Shown here: positions 1 to 7,943 of the stretch, in pieces
Layout: every line of letters starts with the position of its first letter
How positions within the stretch are numbered: the stretch's first letter is position 1
Assembly: GCF_000308675.1 (NCBI RefSeq)
Contig: NZ_BAGE01000128.1
Coordinates: 80,246 to 144,245 of the forward strand
Direction: 5' to 3'
Source of the DNA: Nocardia paucivorans NBRC 100373
GTDB taxonomy: Bacteria > Actinomycetota > Actinomycetes > Mycobacteriales > Mycobacteriaceae
DNA length: 64,000 nucleotides
Made by a program: the position numbers and the translations under genes
Notes under the pieces: model-generated
The model's database searches: none
What the model saw: only the letters and a program-made list of their open reading frames with translations
What the model was told of the DNA's origin: nothing

Positions 1-2
1 AC

Positions 3-428
3 GTGAGCCTGACGATCGCGCAGTCGTTGCCGAAGACGCTGCTGGAGTTGGTGGAGCTGCGTGTCAGCCAGATCAATGGCTGCGGCTACTGCGTCGACGC
101 CCACGCCAAGGAACTCGCGGCCGCCGGCGAACCTGCCGTCCGGATCAACCTGGTCGCGGCTTGGCGCGAATCCACCGTATTCACCGAGGCGGAGCAGGCC
201 GCACTGGCCCTGGCCGAGGAGGGCACCCGGCTCGCCGATGCACACCACGGCGTCTCCGACGAAACCTGGGCCCAGGTGCGCAAGCACTACGACGACGACC
301 AGATCGCCGCTCTTGTCTACCTGGTCGCCATGATCAATGCCGCCAACCGACTCGGTGTGATAACGCGAACCAAGGGCGGTTCCTACGAGCCCGGTGCGTT
401 CGCGAGCGCGGCGGACCAGGCACGCTGA
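3..428 (+). CDS. AhpD-like carboxymuconolactone decarboxylase family protein (5' partial)
   Basis: Small alkylhydroperoxidase-like protein of the CMD/AhpD superfamily. The redox signature CGYCVDAH (CxxC followed by His) lies near residues 27-34 of the visible part, inside the usual LVELRVSQINGCGYC context. Family members are helical proteins that reduce peroxides or act on small carbonyl substrates through the two cysteines. The reading frame is open to the left edge. The visible GTG at position 3 is too close to the motif, since full-length relatives carry about 15-25 more residues, so the true start is probably outside the window. The stop at 426-428 is followed directly by an IS-like inverted repeat. 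Substrate unknown. Confidence 0.85.
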   Translation: MSLTIAQSLPKTLLELVELRVSQINGCGYCVDAHAKELAAAGEPAVRINLVAAWRESTVFTEAEQAALALAEEGTRLADAHHGVSDETWAQVRKHYDDDQIAALVYLVAMINAANRLGVITRTKGGSYEPGAFASAADQAR

Positions 429-465
429 CCACAGGCGTCGGTAACGGCGTATCGGGCTGACATGG

Positions 466-666
466 CGAAGACCTCCGGGTGAAGTGCGAGCTGTCCGGGA
501 ACGCATTCACCGCCCGGAGGCCTTCGTGGTCCACCGTTGCGCGCCGTTGTCGGAGTTGGGTCGGTTGCGGCTTGCTCGTTGTGTCGTCGAGGACCGATGG
601 TCGCTACGGCGGGTAGTCGACCGACCTATCGAGAGATCCCGCGGTCGGTGTCTCGACTACGGATGA
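466..666 (+). mobile_element. Remnant of an IS481-type transposase gene with inverted repeat
   Basis: A 14-bp inverted repeat with one mismatch (CGAAGACCTCCGGG at 466-479, CCCGGAGGCCTTCG at 513-526) is followed by a short open frame. It encodes HRCAPLSELGRLRLARCVVE, which matches my recollection of the N-terminal helix-turn-helix of IS481-family integrases (consensus like HANAPLTPTGRLRLARCVV). The frame is lost after about 60 codons and no DDE catalytic core follows. I see this as the left end and first codons of an otherwise deleted element. Assignment rests on one short motif. Confidence 0.45.
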
Positions 667-813
667 GGCGGCTGCGCACCGGCTGCGAGGTCGGGTGGTT
701 CGCCGTCGAACAGGACGCGCCAGGTCACGCTCGCCCGGCGGATGTATACCGAGGCGCCTCGACCTGGGAATTCAGGGTGTTCACCGATGGTTGCGTGTCC
801 CGTGGGACCCGAT

Positions 814-843
814 ACTCATTTAGTCGATATCGACTAAATGAGT
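814..843. promoter_or_regulatory. Perfect 30-bp palindrome, probable operator
   Basis: ACTCATTTAGTCGAT is followed immediately by its exact reverse complement. The palindrome ends 11 bases before the ATG at 855 and abuts the ribosome binding site GGGAGA (845-850). It is A+T-rich in G+C-rich surroundings. The reductase operon also encodes a PadR-family repressor, so the simplest reading is an autoregulatory PadR operator. The palindrome is seen; the protein that binds it is inferred. Confidence 0.7.
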
Positions 844-854
844 CGGGAGATCAT

Positions 855-2681
855 ATGTTGCCATCACGGGATCCTGCCGTCGCCCGCATGCGAGTGCAGC
901 GTGCTCGACCTGTGGCCGCACCGCGGAATGTACGAATACTGCTGTTCTGCTTTGTGATCATTGCGCTCGCCGCTGCTGTCTTGCCCCCGGTATTCCCGGC
1001 GACCGTGGGCGCAGCGCGTGTGCCGATGTGGTGTGCTCTTGTGATCGTGGCCGCCGGCCTCGGGTTGCTGATAACCGTCCGCCCGGCAGCGCCGCGTCCG
1101 GTGGTGCTCGGTGTGGGCTGGGTGCTGGTCATTGCGACTGTGCTGCAAGGTTTTCTGGTAGGCGATATGGTCGCGATGTTCGCTACCTGGTTGGTGGTAC
1201 CGGCGGTGGCGATGATGGCGGGACGATTGGAGCCGCGGCCGCGCAAGGCATTGGTCGCTGCTCACGTGGTGGCCTCTTCGTGCTGGGTCGGCACCGCGCT
1301 GGTAATGACCGCCATGGCATTGGTTGCGATGACCGCCGACGATATCGAGACCAGTCGGGTGATCTACGAGTTGATGGAGGTTTTCGATACCACGCTGCTG
1401 CCGTGGACCAACTTCGCCACGGTCCTCACCGGCCTGGCGCTCGGTATCACCACGAACTGGGGGTTGATTCGGTACTACTGGGTTGCCATCAAGCTGGCCA
1501 TCGCCGTGGGAATCTTGTTCGTGGCGTTCGGATTTCTGCACGACGCTCTCGAGCGCGCCGCCGAACAGGCCGCGCACCTCGCCGAAATCGGCGGAACACC
1601 GAAGGAACTCACCGCGGCGGCCGATGTGTCGCTGTGGGGTTTCGGCGGCGCGCTGCTCTGCCTGATCGGGGCGGTACTGCTGTCTTTGTACAAGCCGGGC
1701 GGCAGGACTCCTCGTGGCCGTCGCCTGCTGCCGTCGAGGCGAACACAACAGCGGATTCGGGCGACCGTCGCCGAAACCCACATCGTCGCCGAGGACACCG
1801 TGGTACTGGATCTACGGCCCACCGATGGACCCACATTGCCCGGCTGGGAGCCCGGCGCGCATATCGATCTCGTACTACCGTCAGGGCTGGTGCGCCAGTA
1901 CTCTCTGTGCGGTAACCCGGCCGACCCCACGAGCTACCGCATCGCGGTGCGGAAGGAGCCGGAGGGACGTGGCGGGTCGCGAGAAGCGCACGGGCTACGT
2001 GCCGGGGCAAACGTCGAAATTCGCGGCCCGCGTAGTCATTTTCCACTGGTCGATGCCCGGGCGTACCTGTTCGTCGCGGGCGGGATCGGCATCACCCCGC
2101 TCCTTCCCATGATCGATCGGGTTCATCGCTCCGGTGCGCAATGGCGATTGGTCTATCGCGGGCGATCGTTGTCGCGTATGGCGTTCGGGGCCGACCTGAT
2201 TCGGCGATACCCCCACCATGTCACCTTGCTCCCCGCCGACACCCATCCGCGGCCGGACCTCGAGACATTGCTGCGGGAGGCTCCCGGCGACGTGGCCGTG
2301 TTCTGTTGTGGACCCGAGGAACTGCTCACGGCGATGGAGACAGCCGCGGCGCGATTCCCCGACGTGCGCCTGCACACCGAGCGATTCGCCGCCAACGCCC
2401 GAGTCATCGATGCGGTGAACACCCCATTCGATGCCGAGCTTCGTCGATCCGGTGTGGTCGTGCACGTACCCACCGACCGCACACTGCTGTCCGTTATCCG
2501 AGACGTCAACCCGGCCGTCGATCTGTCCTGCGAGAACGGTGTGTGCGGCAGCTGCGCCACCCGCCTGCTCGCCGGAATTCCCGACCACCGCGACGCCGTG
2601 CTGCAATCAGGCGACCGCGCCGATATCATTTACCCCTGCGTCTCGCGCGCCCACAGCCAACGCATCGTGCTCGACCTATAG
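855..2681 (+). CDS. Membrane-anchored ferredoxin reductase: DUF2269-like membrane domain fused to phthalate dioxygenase reductase-type module
   Basis: A 608-residue fusion. Residues about 28-285 contain several hydrophobic helices and a DUF2269-like stretch (KALVAAHVVASSCWVGTALV). Residues about 305-500 form a flavin/NAD oxidoreductase module (RQYSLCGNP for flavin; FVAGGIGITPLLPM for nucleotide). The C-terminus is a plant-type 2Fe-2S ferredoxin (CENGVCGSCATRLL, with a later CVSRA). This C-terminal order is that of VanB/phthalate dioxygenase reductases, which pass electrons from NAD(P)H to a Rieske or heme partner. No oxygenase lies next to it, so the acceptor is unknown and could be a membrane component. 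The frame extends upstream, but ATG 855 has GGGAGA five bases before it and begins the protein-like sequence. The padR gene starts 19 bases downstream. Confidence 0.85.
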   Translation: MLPSRDPAVARMRVQRARPVAAPRNVRILLFCFVIIALAAAVLPPVFPATVGAARVPMWCALVIVAAGLGLLITVRPAAPRPVVLGVGWVLVIATVLQGFLVGDMVAMFATWLVVPAVAMMAGRLEPRPRKALVAAHVVASSCWVGTALVMTAMALVAMTADDIETSRVIYELMEVFDTTLLPWTNFATVLTGLALGITTNWGLIRYYWVAIKLAIAVGILFVAFGFLHDALERAAEQAAHLAEIGGTPKELTAAADVSLWGFGGALLCLIGAVLLSLYKPGGRTPRGRRLLPSRRTQQRIRATVAETHIVAEDTVVLDLRPTDGPTLPGWEPGAHIDLVLPSGLVRQYSLCGNPADPTSYRIAVRKEPEGRGGSREAHGLRAGANVEIRGPRSHFPLVDARAYLFVAGGIGITPLLPMIDRVHRSGAQWRLVYRGRSLSRMAFGADLIRRYPHHVTLLPADTHPRPDLETLLREAPGDVAVFCCGPEELLTAMETAAARFPDVRLHTERFAANARVIDAVNTPFDAELRRSGVVVHVPTDRTLLSVIRDVNPAVDLSCENGVCGSCATRLLAGIPDHRDAVLQSGDRADIIYPCVSRAHSQRIVLDL

Positions 2682-2700
2682 CAGATCCGGAGGGGGTCCC

Positions 2701-3309
2701 ATGGCGGCTCGGCGGGATCCTTTGCACAACCCCCTCGCACTGGCCGTACTCGCGTATCTGGTCGAGCGCCCCATGCACCCGTACGAACTCGGCAAACTGC
2801 TCGAGGAACGCAACGCCGGCCGCAGCATCGACTACAAATACTCCTCGCTGTACATGGTGGTGAACCAGCTCGTCCGCGCCGGGTACATCGAAGCCCTCGG
2901 TTCCGAACGCGGGGGACGGCGCCCGGAACGCACCGTGTACCGAAACACCGAATCCGGTTCCGAGCGGTTACGTGAACGGATGCGCGAGTTGGTCTCGGTG
3001 CCCGCCAAGGAATACAGGCAATTCGAGGCAGCGCTATCGCTGGTCGTTGTGCTGTCCCCGGACGAGGTGCCCGCACTGCTCGACCAGCGACACCGTGCCC
3101 TCGTGGAGCAGGCCGAACAACAGCGCGCCGCAATCCGCGCCGCCTCGGATGTCGACCCGTTGTTCCTCATCGAATACCATTACCGCCTCGAACTCCTCGA
3201 AGCCGAACAGCGATTCGTGGAGCGCTTCCGTGCGCACATTCGCCAGGACAGCGCTGTCCTCGACAGCTTCTGGCGTCGGCTCCACGCTCGGCGAGCAACA
3301 CCCGGATAG
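2701..3309 (+). CDS. PadR-family transcriptional regulator
   Basis: A 202-residue PadR-family repressor. The N-terminal winged helix (LAVLAYLVERPMHPYELGKL, then YSSLYMVVNQLVRAGYIEA) carries the family hallmark HPYEL. The C-terminal half is a charged helical dimerisation domain of the Vir_act_alpha_C kind. The ATG at 2701 is preceded by the strong site GGAGGGGG. It follows the reductase gene by 19 bases and is probably co-transcribed. PadR proteins usually sense small aromatic or drug-like ligands and repress a neighbouring operon, which here would be the reductase and itself through the palindrome at 814-843. The ligand cannot be read from the sequence. Confidence 0.9.
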   Translation: MAARRDPLHNPLALAVLAYLVERPMHPYELGKLLEERNAGRSIDYKYSSLYMVVNQLVRAGYIEALGSERGGRRPERTVYRNTESGSERLRERMRELVSVPAKEYRQFEAALSLVVVLSPDEVPALLDQRHRALVEQAEQQRAAIRAASDVDPLFLIEYHYRLELLEAEQRFVERFRAHIRQDSAVLDSFWRRLHARRATPG

Positions 3310-3659
3310 TGTTTCGGGTCCGAAAACCATTGCCGAACAGTGTGATTCGACGAGGAAAGAAAGGAGAGCGCTCGGCACTCCGGCCGCCACGGCCTCGATG
3401 TGCTCCTTTGCCTCTTACGACCTGAGATCATGTGCCGTCGCCCACGCAATCCTGAGCGCCTCGAGGCGTTGCCTCCGTTCGAGCAGCGCCGCTACTCGGG
3501 ATCGCAGGGGATCGACACGTTCGATCCCACGAATCCGCTCGAGATACTCCTCGATCCACTCACCGTCCTCATCCAGGTCAATGCCGCCTTTCGACCGAAA
3601 GAGAGATGCGGCCCTCTTCGTTTTCGTCCGACGGTGGTTCGCGCCTATAGCGCCTCGGG
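3310..3659. other. Intergenic stretch with a short coding-like minus-strand frame
   Basis: No complete gene is recognised. On the minus strand, roughly 3415-3620, one frame encodes an amphipathic, E/R-rich run (for example WIEEYLERIRGIERVDPLRS) that looks protein-like. It has no convincing start codon or ribosome binding site and overlaps the 3' end of the NACHT gene in another frame. It may be the tail of a lost gene downstream of the NACHT gene, or chance. Confidence 0.3.
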
Positions 3660-5409
3660 TTATGCCACGTCCATGGGTGATACCGTGCGGTCCGGTAAAG
3701 AGGGGGCCTGTTGGATCCACTGCTGATAGGTCTGATGGCGGAATTGGTAGGCGGTGCCGTTCACACGAAGCAAACCGCTGCGGCGAGCCCGGTCGAGGAA
3801 GTCAGCGGGTCGCATCGGGAACTTGTTGGCGAATCGGAAGATCAGCGCTGCAGCGTAGAATCGACCTGTGGCGCCCCCGAACATGAGCATGAACATAAGG
3901 CCTGTCATGGGGGCAAACGTGAGCCAGAGCTCAAGCCCGCGCATGAACCCGACTTCGGGGGCGACGTCGAGCCCCGACACGACCCCGACCACGAGCCAGG
4001 CCAAGCTCCCATATACGAGCCCCTCTCGCCAGGGGAAGTGAGAAGGCTTGGTCCATACGAAACGAATCGCCGAAGGCTGCACAAGGACAGCGGTGGCCGC
4101 AGCGACGCCTCCATTCGCAAGTCCGAACCGAATTCCGAGTGCAGAGTCGAACGTGCACGTAAGCAGGATTCCGCTCGAGAGTCCGGCCAAGAGCCCAACC
4201 GTGAGGCCGTGTAGGACGCCTGTGCGGGTTTGTCCTGCGATTTCCCAGATTTCGCCGAGCCGGATGCCGGTGCCATCGCGGCCGGTCCGGTGGCGGTGTT
4301 GGAGGCAGTGGGCCAGGGAGCGCAGCCAGGTCTCGACGTTGTCGACGGTGTAGTCACGATAGTCGCCGCTGTCGTCGGTCGCGGCGACAGCGGCGGGGAT
4401 CTGGGCGGCGCACAACAGCTCACGCACCGCCTCGGGATCGGGGCAGTCGAGGAGACGGACGGCGACATCCGGGGCGTGATGCAAGGCGGTGGCGGTGAGG
4501 CCGAGCAGCCAGGGGGTTTGTAGTGCGGTGGCCACGGGGCCTTGGGGATGGTCGCGGATGTGGGCGATGAGATCGGTCCAGGCGGGGTGATCGGCGCCGA
4601 TGTCGTGCTGGTAGGTGGTCAGGTGGTCACCGATCCGCGTCACGGGTAGGGGTTGCAGGGTGAGGGTGGTGGCGCCGTGCAGGCCGTTGTCTCGGCCCAG
4701 ACGGGTCAGGTGCTCGAATTCACTGGTGCGGCACACGACCACGACCGGCCGGTTACGCCAGGGGCGCGGTTGAGTCGGTCCGGCAGAGCGCGGGCGCGGG
4801 ATCTGTCGCCGTTGGGAGGGTCCATTTCGTCCAGACCGTCGATGACGGGCAGGATCAGTCCGCGGTCGATCATCTCCCGGCCCACCCGCAGATGTAGCCG
4901 GTAGTCGTAGCGGAGGCGAGTGACCAACCAGTGGGTCAGGCTGCGTGTGCAGTCCCAGCCGGCGGCGTCGACCCGCACCGGTACCGGCTCCTCGGTGCGG
5001 CGAGCGTCAGGCAGCTCCCGGTGCATGCCCAGTAATCCGAGCACCAGGTAGGTCGCGGCCACGGTTTTGCCGCTACCCGGGTCGCCGAGCACGACCATTC
5101 GTCGCCGGTGTGGTCGCTCCAAGAGGTCGAAGTGGGTGGCGATATCCTCGACTTCGGCCGAATCGAGTGCCTCACTGTCCCGGCGTGTCGATGCGGCGGT
5201 GTATTCGACGTGTATGAACGAACTGGCATCGGCCCGCACTCTCGTTGCAGTCGCTGTTCTGTGCGTCGAACGGCCACGGCCAGGTGATCGCTCAGGACCG
5301 CGACCGATGTCCTGTCGGTGCTCGGCCGCCATATCCGATACAGCGTCATCACCGGCCGCACCAGCGCCGCGATCAACCGGAGCGCGCCCCCTGTCTCCAT
5401 ACCCACCAC
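3660..5409 (-). pseudogene. NACHT-domain NTPase with C-terminal membrane segments, broken by two frameshifts
   Basis: Three consecutive minus-strand frames join into one recognisable protein. The N-terminal piece starts at 5409 (MVGMETGG..., up to PMPVRS near 5215). The middle piece carries Walker A GDPGSGKT and Walker B LILPVIDGLDEMD. The C-terminal piece starts near 4750 (VVVCRTSEFEHL). The last piece ends in four or five hydrophobic helices (such as LTVGLLAGLSSGILL and GLVYGSLAWLVVGVV) and a short soluble tail. Each junction needs one extra base to restore the frame; at the second, AP followed by WRNRPVVVVCR is restored. Actinobacterial NACHT-membrane proteins are STAND NTPases, and some NACHT proteins act in phage defence. 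As written the gene cannot make a full protein, but a sequencing indel is possible at both sites. Confidence 0.75.
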
Positions 5410-5552
5410 ACGTAACAGATTGCCACCGAAATGATTTCACCGTACGGCGGTGAACCGATATGACCAGGGTGGGTACGTAAGGTGGTCACCGGTCGGAGCC
5501 TGCGCCCGCCCGCCACGCCGGCGGTGGGCCCGGTCGATCGCGGTGAAGCCGA

Positions 5553-6059
5553 TCAGGCGAACACAACCCCTGCCCCGGGAACCAACGCGTTCGACATCGG
5601 CGGCCTTTGATAGATATTTCCTTGCTTATGGGCGACGGTCACGACGATGGGGCCGGTGTCTGTCGCCGCACTCGCCGAGGCGGGCAGTTTCTTGGAGTAT
5701 TCGTCGGGAAAATTGTCCGGAAGCGATGGATCCGCTTGCTGCCAGTACCGCAGGTCCACGCTGCCGGTCGCATCCGTGCGCAGGTTGTGCCACTGCACAG
5801 TGATCCATCGGCCATAGTACGCGTAGTGGTGCGGCACCAATGCCGGAACATCGAAGGTCACGATACCGGGTTGCTCGACCGTCGCAGCCACCGTAATGGT
5901 GGTGAACAACTTCGACATGCGACCGATTTCCGGACCGGCGACCACCGGAATCGGTAACACGGTGGTCGGTGCGGCCGCCGCGGTGCCGTTCACTCCGCCC
6001 ACCATCAGGGGAACGGCCAGCGCAGCACTTACCACCATGCGTCGGAAGAACTTCGCCAT
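5553..6059 (-). CDS. Secreted protein of unknown function
   Basis: A 168-residue protein with a clear Sec signal peptide: FFRR basic start, hydrophobic core VVSAALAVPLMVGG, and an alanine-rich cleavage region near residue 30. The mature part is beta-rich with YYGRWITVQWHNLRT and DLRYW stretches, resembling small secreted immunoglobulin-like or invasion-type domains of Nocardia and mycobacteria. I do not recognise a named family. The ATG at 6059 is preceded by AAAGGAAA. No neighbouring gene suggests a role. Confidence 0.8.
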   Translation of the reverse strand: MAKFFRRMVVSAALAVPLMVGGVNGTAAAAPTTVLPIPVVAGPEIGRMSKLFTTITVAATVEQPGIVTFDVPALVPHHYAYYGRWITVQWHNLRTDATGSVDLRYWQQADPSLPDNFPDEYSKKLPASASAATDTGPIVVTVAHKQGNIYQRPPMSNALVPGAGVVFA

Positions 6060-6979
6060 ACGGTTTCCTTTGGATCAGGGATCGGGGATCGTCCCGATGC
6101 TAGCTCGAGTTTTAACCCCTGAGCTGTTGTTTTGCGACCCCGGGTGGTCATGGGTGAAGCCCTTGGCCGATCAGGTTCTCTTGTGGCAGAAGGACGTTCG
6201 ACAACCATGGGCTTCGGTTGGATAGTGGGCACGACACCGGCTGCGCCGGCACGGCCGGGGCCTCTCGGGGTTCCGGTGAGAGTTCTACCGGTGCCTGCTT
6301 CGGCGGACGGCTGCGGCGTTCGATCTGATGAATGCGGTGTTGTGTGCGGGCGGGCCGGTGTGATCGTTGCCGAAGTTGTTGTTGGTCGGTGAACATTGGC
6401 GATGATATGGCCGCGTTCATGCGGCTCTGGACCGCGGCCGGATCGACATCGCCCGGCTGCGGTGTGCGCTGGTTTCGGTGCCGCTGCCTCTCGCCGCGGA
6501 CGGGCGGTCCGTTCCGCTCGGCCGGCAACGCCCGCCTCGCCGGAGCCCTCCGACGGTACGCGAGGGGCTCCCGCCGGTCCGGCGAACTGCCGTTCGCCGG
6601 CCGAAACATGACTCACGCTGCGCGACAACGTCTTTGTGTCGTTAAATAACGGTACATCCTTGATTGAGGCATCAGGTAGCGTTAGTATCGGCGTGGCGAT
6701 CAGGTGCCCGGTCCTACGGACGATCAAAGCGTACCGAGCATGGTCCTGTTTCGCGCGATGTAATTTTCGGTGGACCACCCGAGAGGCGGTTGATTCAACT
6801 TTTCGTAGCGCTGCTTGCGCTGGAGATTCATCGACTCGATACGGTGATCGAAACTCCTTCCGGGATTCATGGGTAGGGGTCTTCTTGTATCGCTTTCCTG
6901 TGCGTGCTCGGTGAATGAAACTCCTGCGCGCCGGATCTTGAAAAATTCGGCGCGTAGTTCAGAAATTCAGGAGGTCGCC
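6060..6979. other. 920-bp gap without a convincing gene; probable promoter region of the downstream operon
   Basis: Open frames here are low-complexity Arg/Pro shadows with no good ribosome binding site. From about 6600 onward the DNA becomes visibly richer in A+T (for example GTCGTTAAATAACGG and GATGTAATTTTCGG), and this continues to about 7300. The promoter of the operon that begins at 6980 presumably lies in this stretch. No clear -35/-10 pair could be fixed. Confidence 0.4.
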
Positions 6980-7093
6980 ATGGGAAGCCTCGCGGACCCC
7001 GCGGCTCGTAGCATCGAAAAGATGCCTCTGACAAGACATCTCGTGGAAGAAGACCACGTAATGTGTCCCGGTGCCGGCCCTTGGGATCCTTGA
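6980..7093 (+). CDS. 37-residue peptide, candidate ribosomal precursor peptide at the head of a biosynthetic operon
   Basis: A short ORF missed by length cut-offs. Its ATG is preceded by CAGGAGGTCGCC, a near-perfect Shine-Dalgarno with ideal spacing and the best site in this region. The peptide begins MGSLADPAARSIEKMPLTRH, continues with an acidic patch LVEEDH and ends VMCPGAGPWDP, with a single Cys and a Pro/Gly/Trp-rich C-terminus. It has no signal sequence. A charged N-terminal part and a distinctive C-terminal tail are what a RiPP leader/core peptide looks like, and the enzymes that follow (methyltransferase-like, adenylating enzyme, alpha-oxoamine synthase, ATP-grasp ligase, exporter) could modify it. 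Alternatives: a leader peptide for attenuation, or a small regulatory protein. Translation is well supported; precursor function is inference. Confidence 0.6.
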   Translation: MGSLADPAARSIEKMPLTRHLVEEDHVMCPGAGPWDP

Positions 7094-7298
7094 AGTTCGA
7101 GCGGGAAGCGGTGTGGTCTCTCTGGACTGCATCGAAGCAAGCGAGTCTTGTCAAATCTTTCATGAAACCCAGGGGTGTCACGCATATCTCCGTGGGTATA
7201 CATGGACATCTATTCAATCAGAACGGGCTATGATGTCTGGTCGCGCACTGAATAATTCTGTGCAAAAAAACTCTATCCGAGAGAGAACGTTTTCTCCC

Positions 7299-7943
7299 AT
7301 GGCCTCGGAGCAAACCGGTGAATCGCCTTTGGTGGGTCAGGACGATTTTCGCCGGATGATCGAATTCGACGCGCTCGCCCACGCAAGCGAATTCATGGCC
7401 GAGGAAACCGCCCTCGTGACGGACGTGGTCGAACGCCTCACTGTTCCGGGCGAATACTCCATGATCGTTGTGGGTGGAGCCGGGTCCACCCATCTGGCCG
7501 TACCGGCGAAGGCGCTCGGCCGCTGCGTGGTGGTCGACCCGCTCGGGCTGATCTCGTGGGAGGCCCCCACCGGCTGCGTTTCGACCGTTCACCTGCGTTC
7601 GCTGCATGAGATCGGCAGGTCGGAACTACCCGGGTCGCCGCTGCTGTGGGTGTTCACCTTCAATGTGTTCCCATACCTCCACAAGCCGATCGAGGTATTG
7701 CGCCGGCTGGTGGCTCCTGGGGACACCGTGGTCGTCACCACATGGTCTTTCACCGAGCGCGCCGAGAAGATCCGCAGTGGCTATCTCCGACACGTGTTCG
7801 GCACCGACCGACCACGGCTCGACGCCGCGATCGATATCGACCGTATTGCTCGGGATCTCGCGCTGGACCGGCCCGGTGCGCGTATCGAATGTGTCCACGG
7901 TGAGGTGGTCGATGCGGCCGTCGTCCATTTGGAGGTGGCCTGA
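7299..7943 (+). CDS. SAM-methyltransferase-like Rossmann protein, first enzyme of the biosynthetic operon
   Basis: About 214 residues from ATG 7299, preceded by GAGAGAGAA. In-frame ATGs at 7230 and 7233 would add 22-23 residues but have weaker sites. The core looks like a class I methyltransferase: YSMIVVGGAGSTHLAVPAKA fits the glycine-rich SAM loop, CVVVDP fits the acidic end of strand 2, and the stretch from LLWVFTFNVFPYL to LRRLVAPGDTVVVTT fits the post-motif strands. The glycine loop is degenerate and the protein is short, so it could be a non-methylating relative. Its stop codon overlaps the next ATG by one base (TGATG), so the two are translationally coupled. Substrate unknown; the peptide encoded upstream or the amino-acid intermediate are the obvious candidates. 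Confidence 0.7.
   Translation: MASEQTGESPLVGQDDFRRMIEFDALAHASEFMAEETALVTDVVERLTVPGEYSMIVVGGAGSTHLAVPAKALGRCVVVDPLGLISWEAPTGCVSTVHLRSLHEIGRSELPGSPLLWVFTFNVFPYLHKPIEVLRRLVAPGDTVVVTTWSFTERAEKIRSGYLRHVFGTDRPRLDAAIDIDRIARDLALDRPGARIECVHGEVVDAAVVHLEVA

Noticed and set aside
537..854. Upstream extension of the reductase frame (106 codons before ATG 855)
   Set aside because: It runs through the IS remnant and the palindrome, has non-protein-like composition, and ATG 855 has its own ribosome binding site.
864..1781. Long minus-strand frame opposite the reductase gene
   Set aside because: Antisense shadow: rich in Arg, Gln and His, no motif or start signal, and the plus-strand gene is clear.
6029..6778. 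Minus-strand frame of 249 codons
   Set aside because: Arg/Pro/Thr-rich low-complexity translation, overlaps the secreted protein gene, no ribosome binding site.
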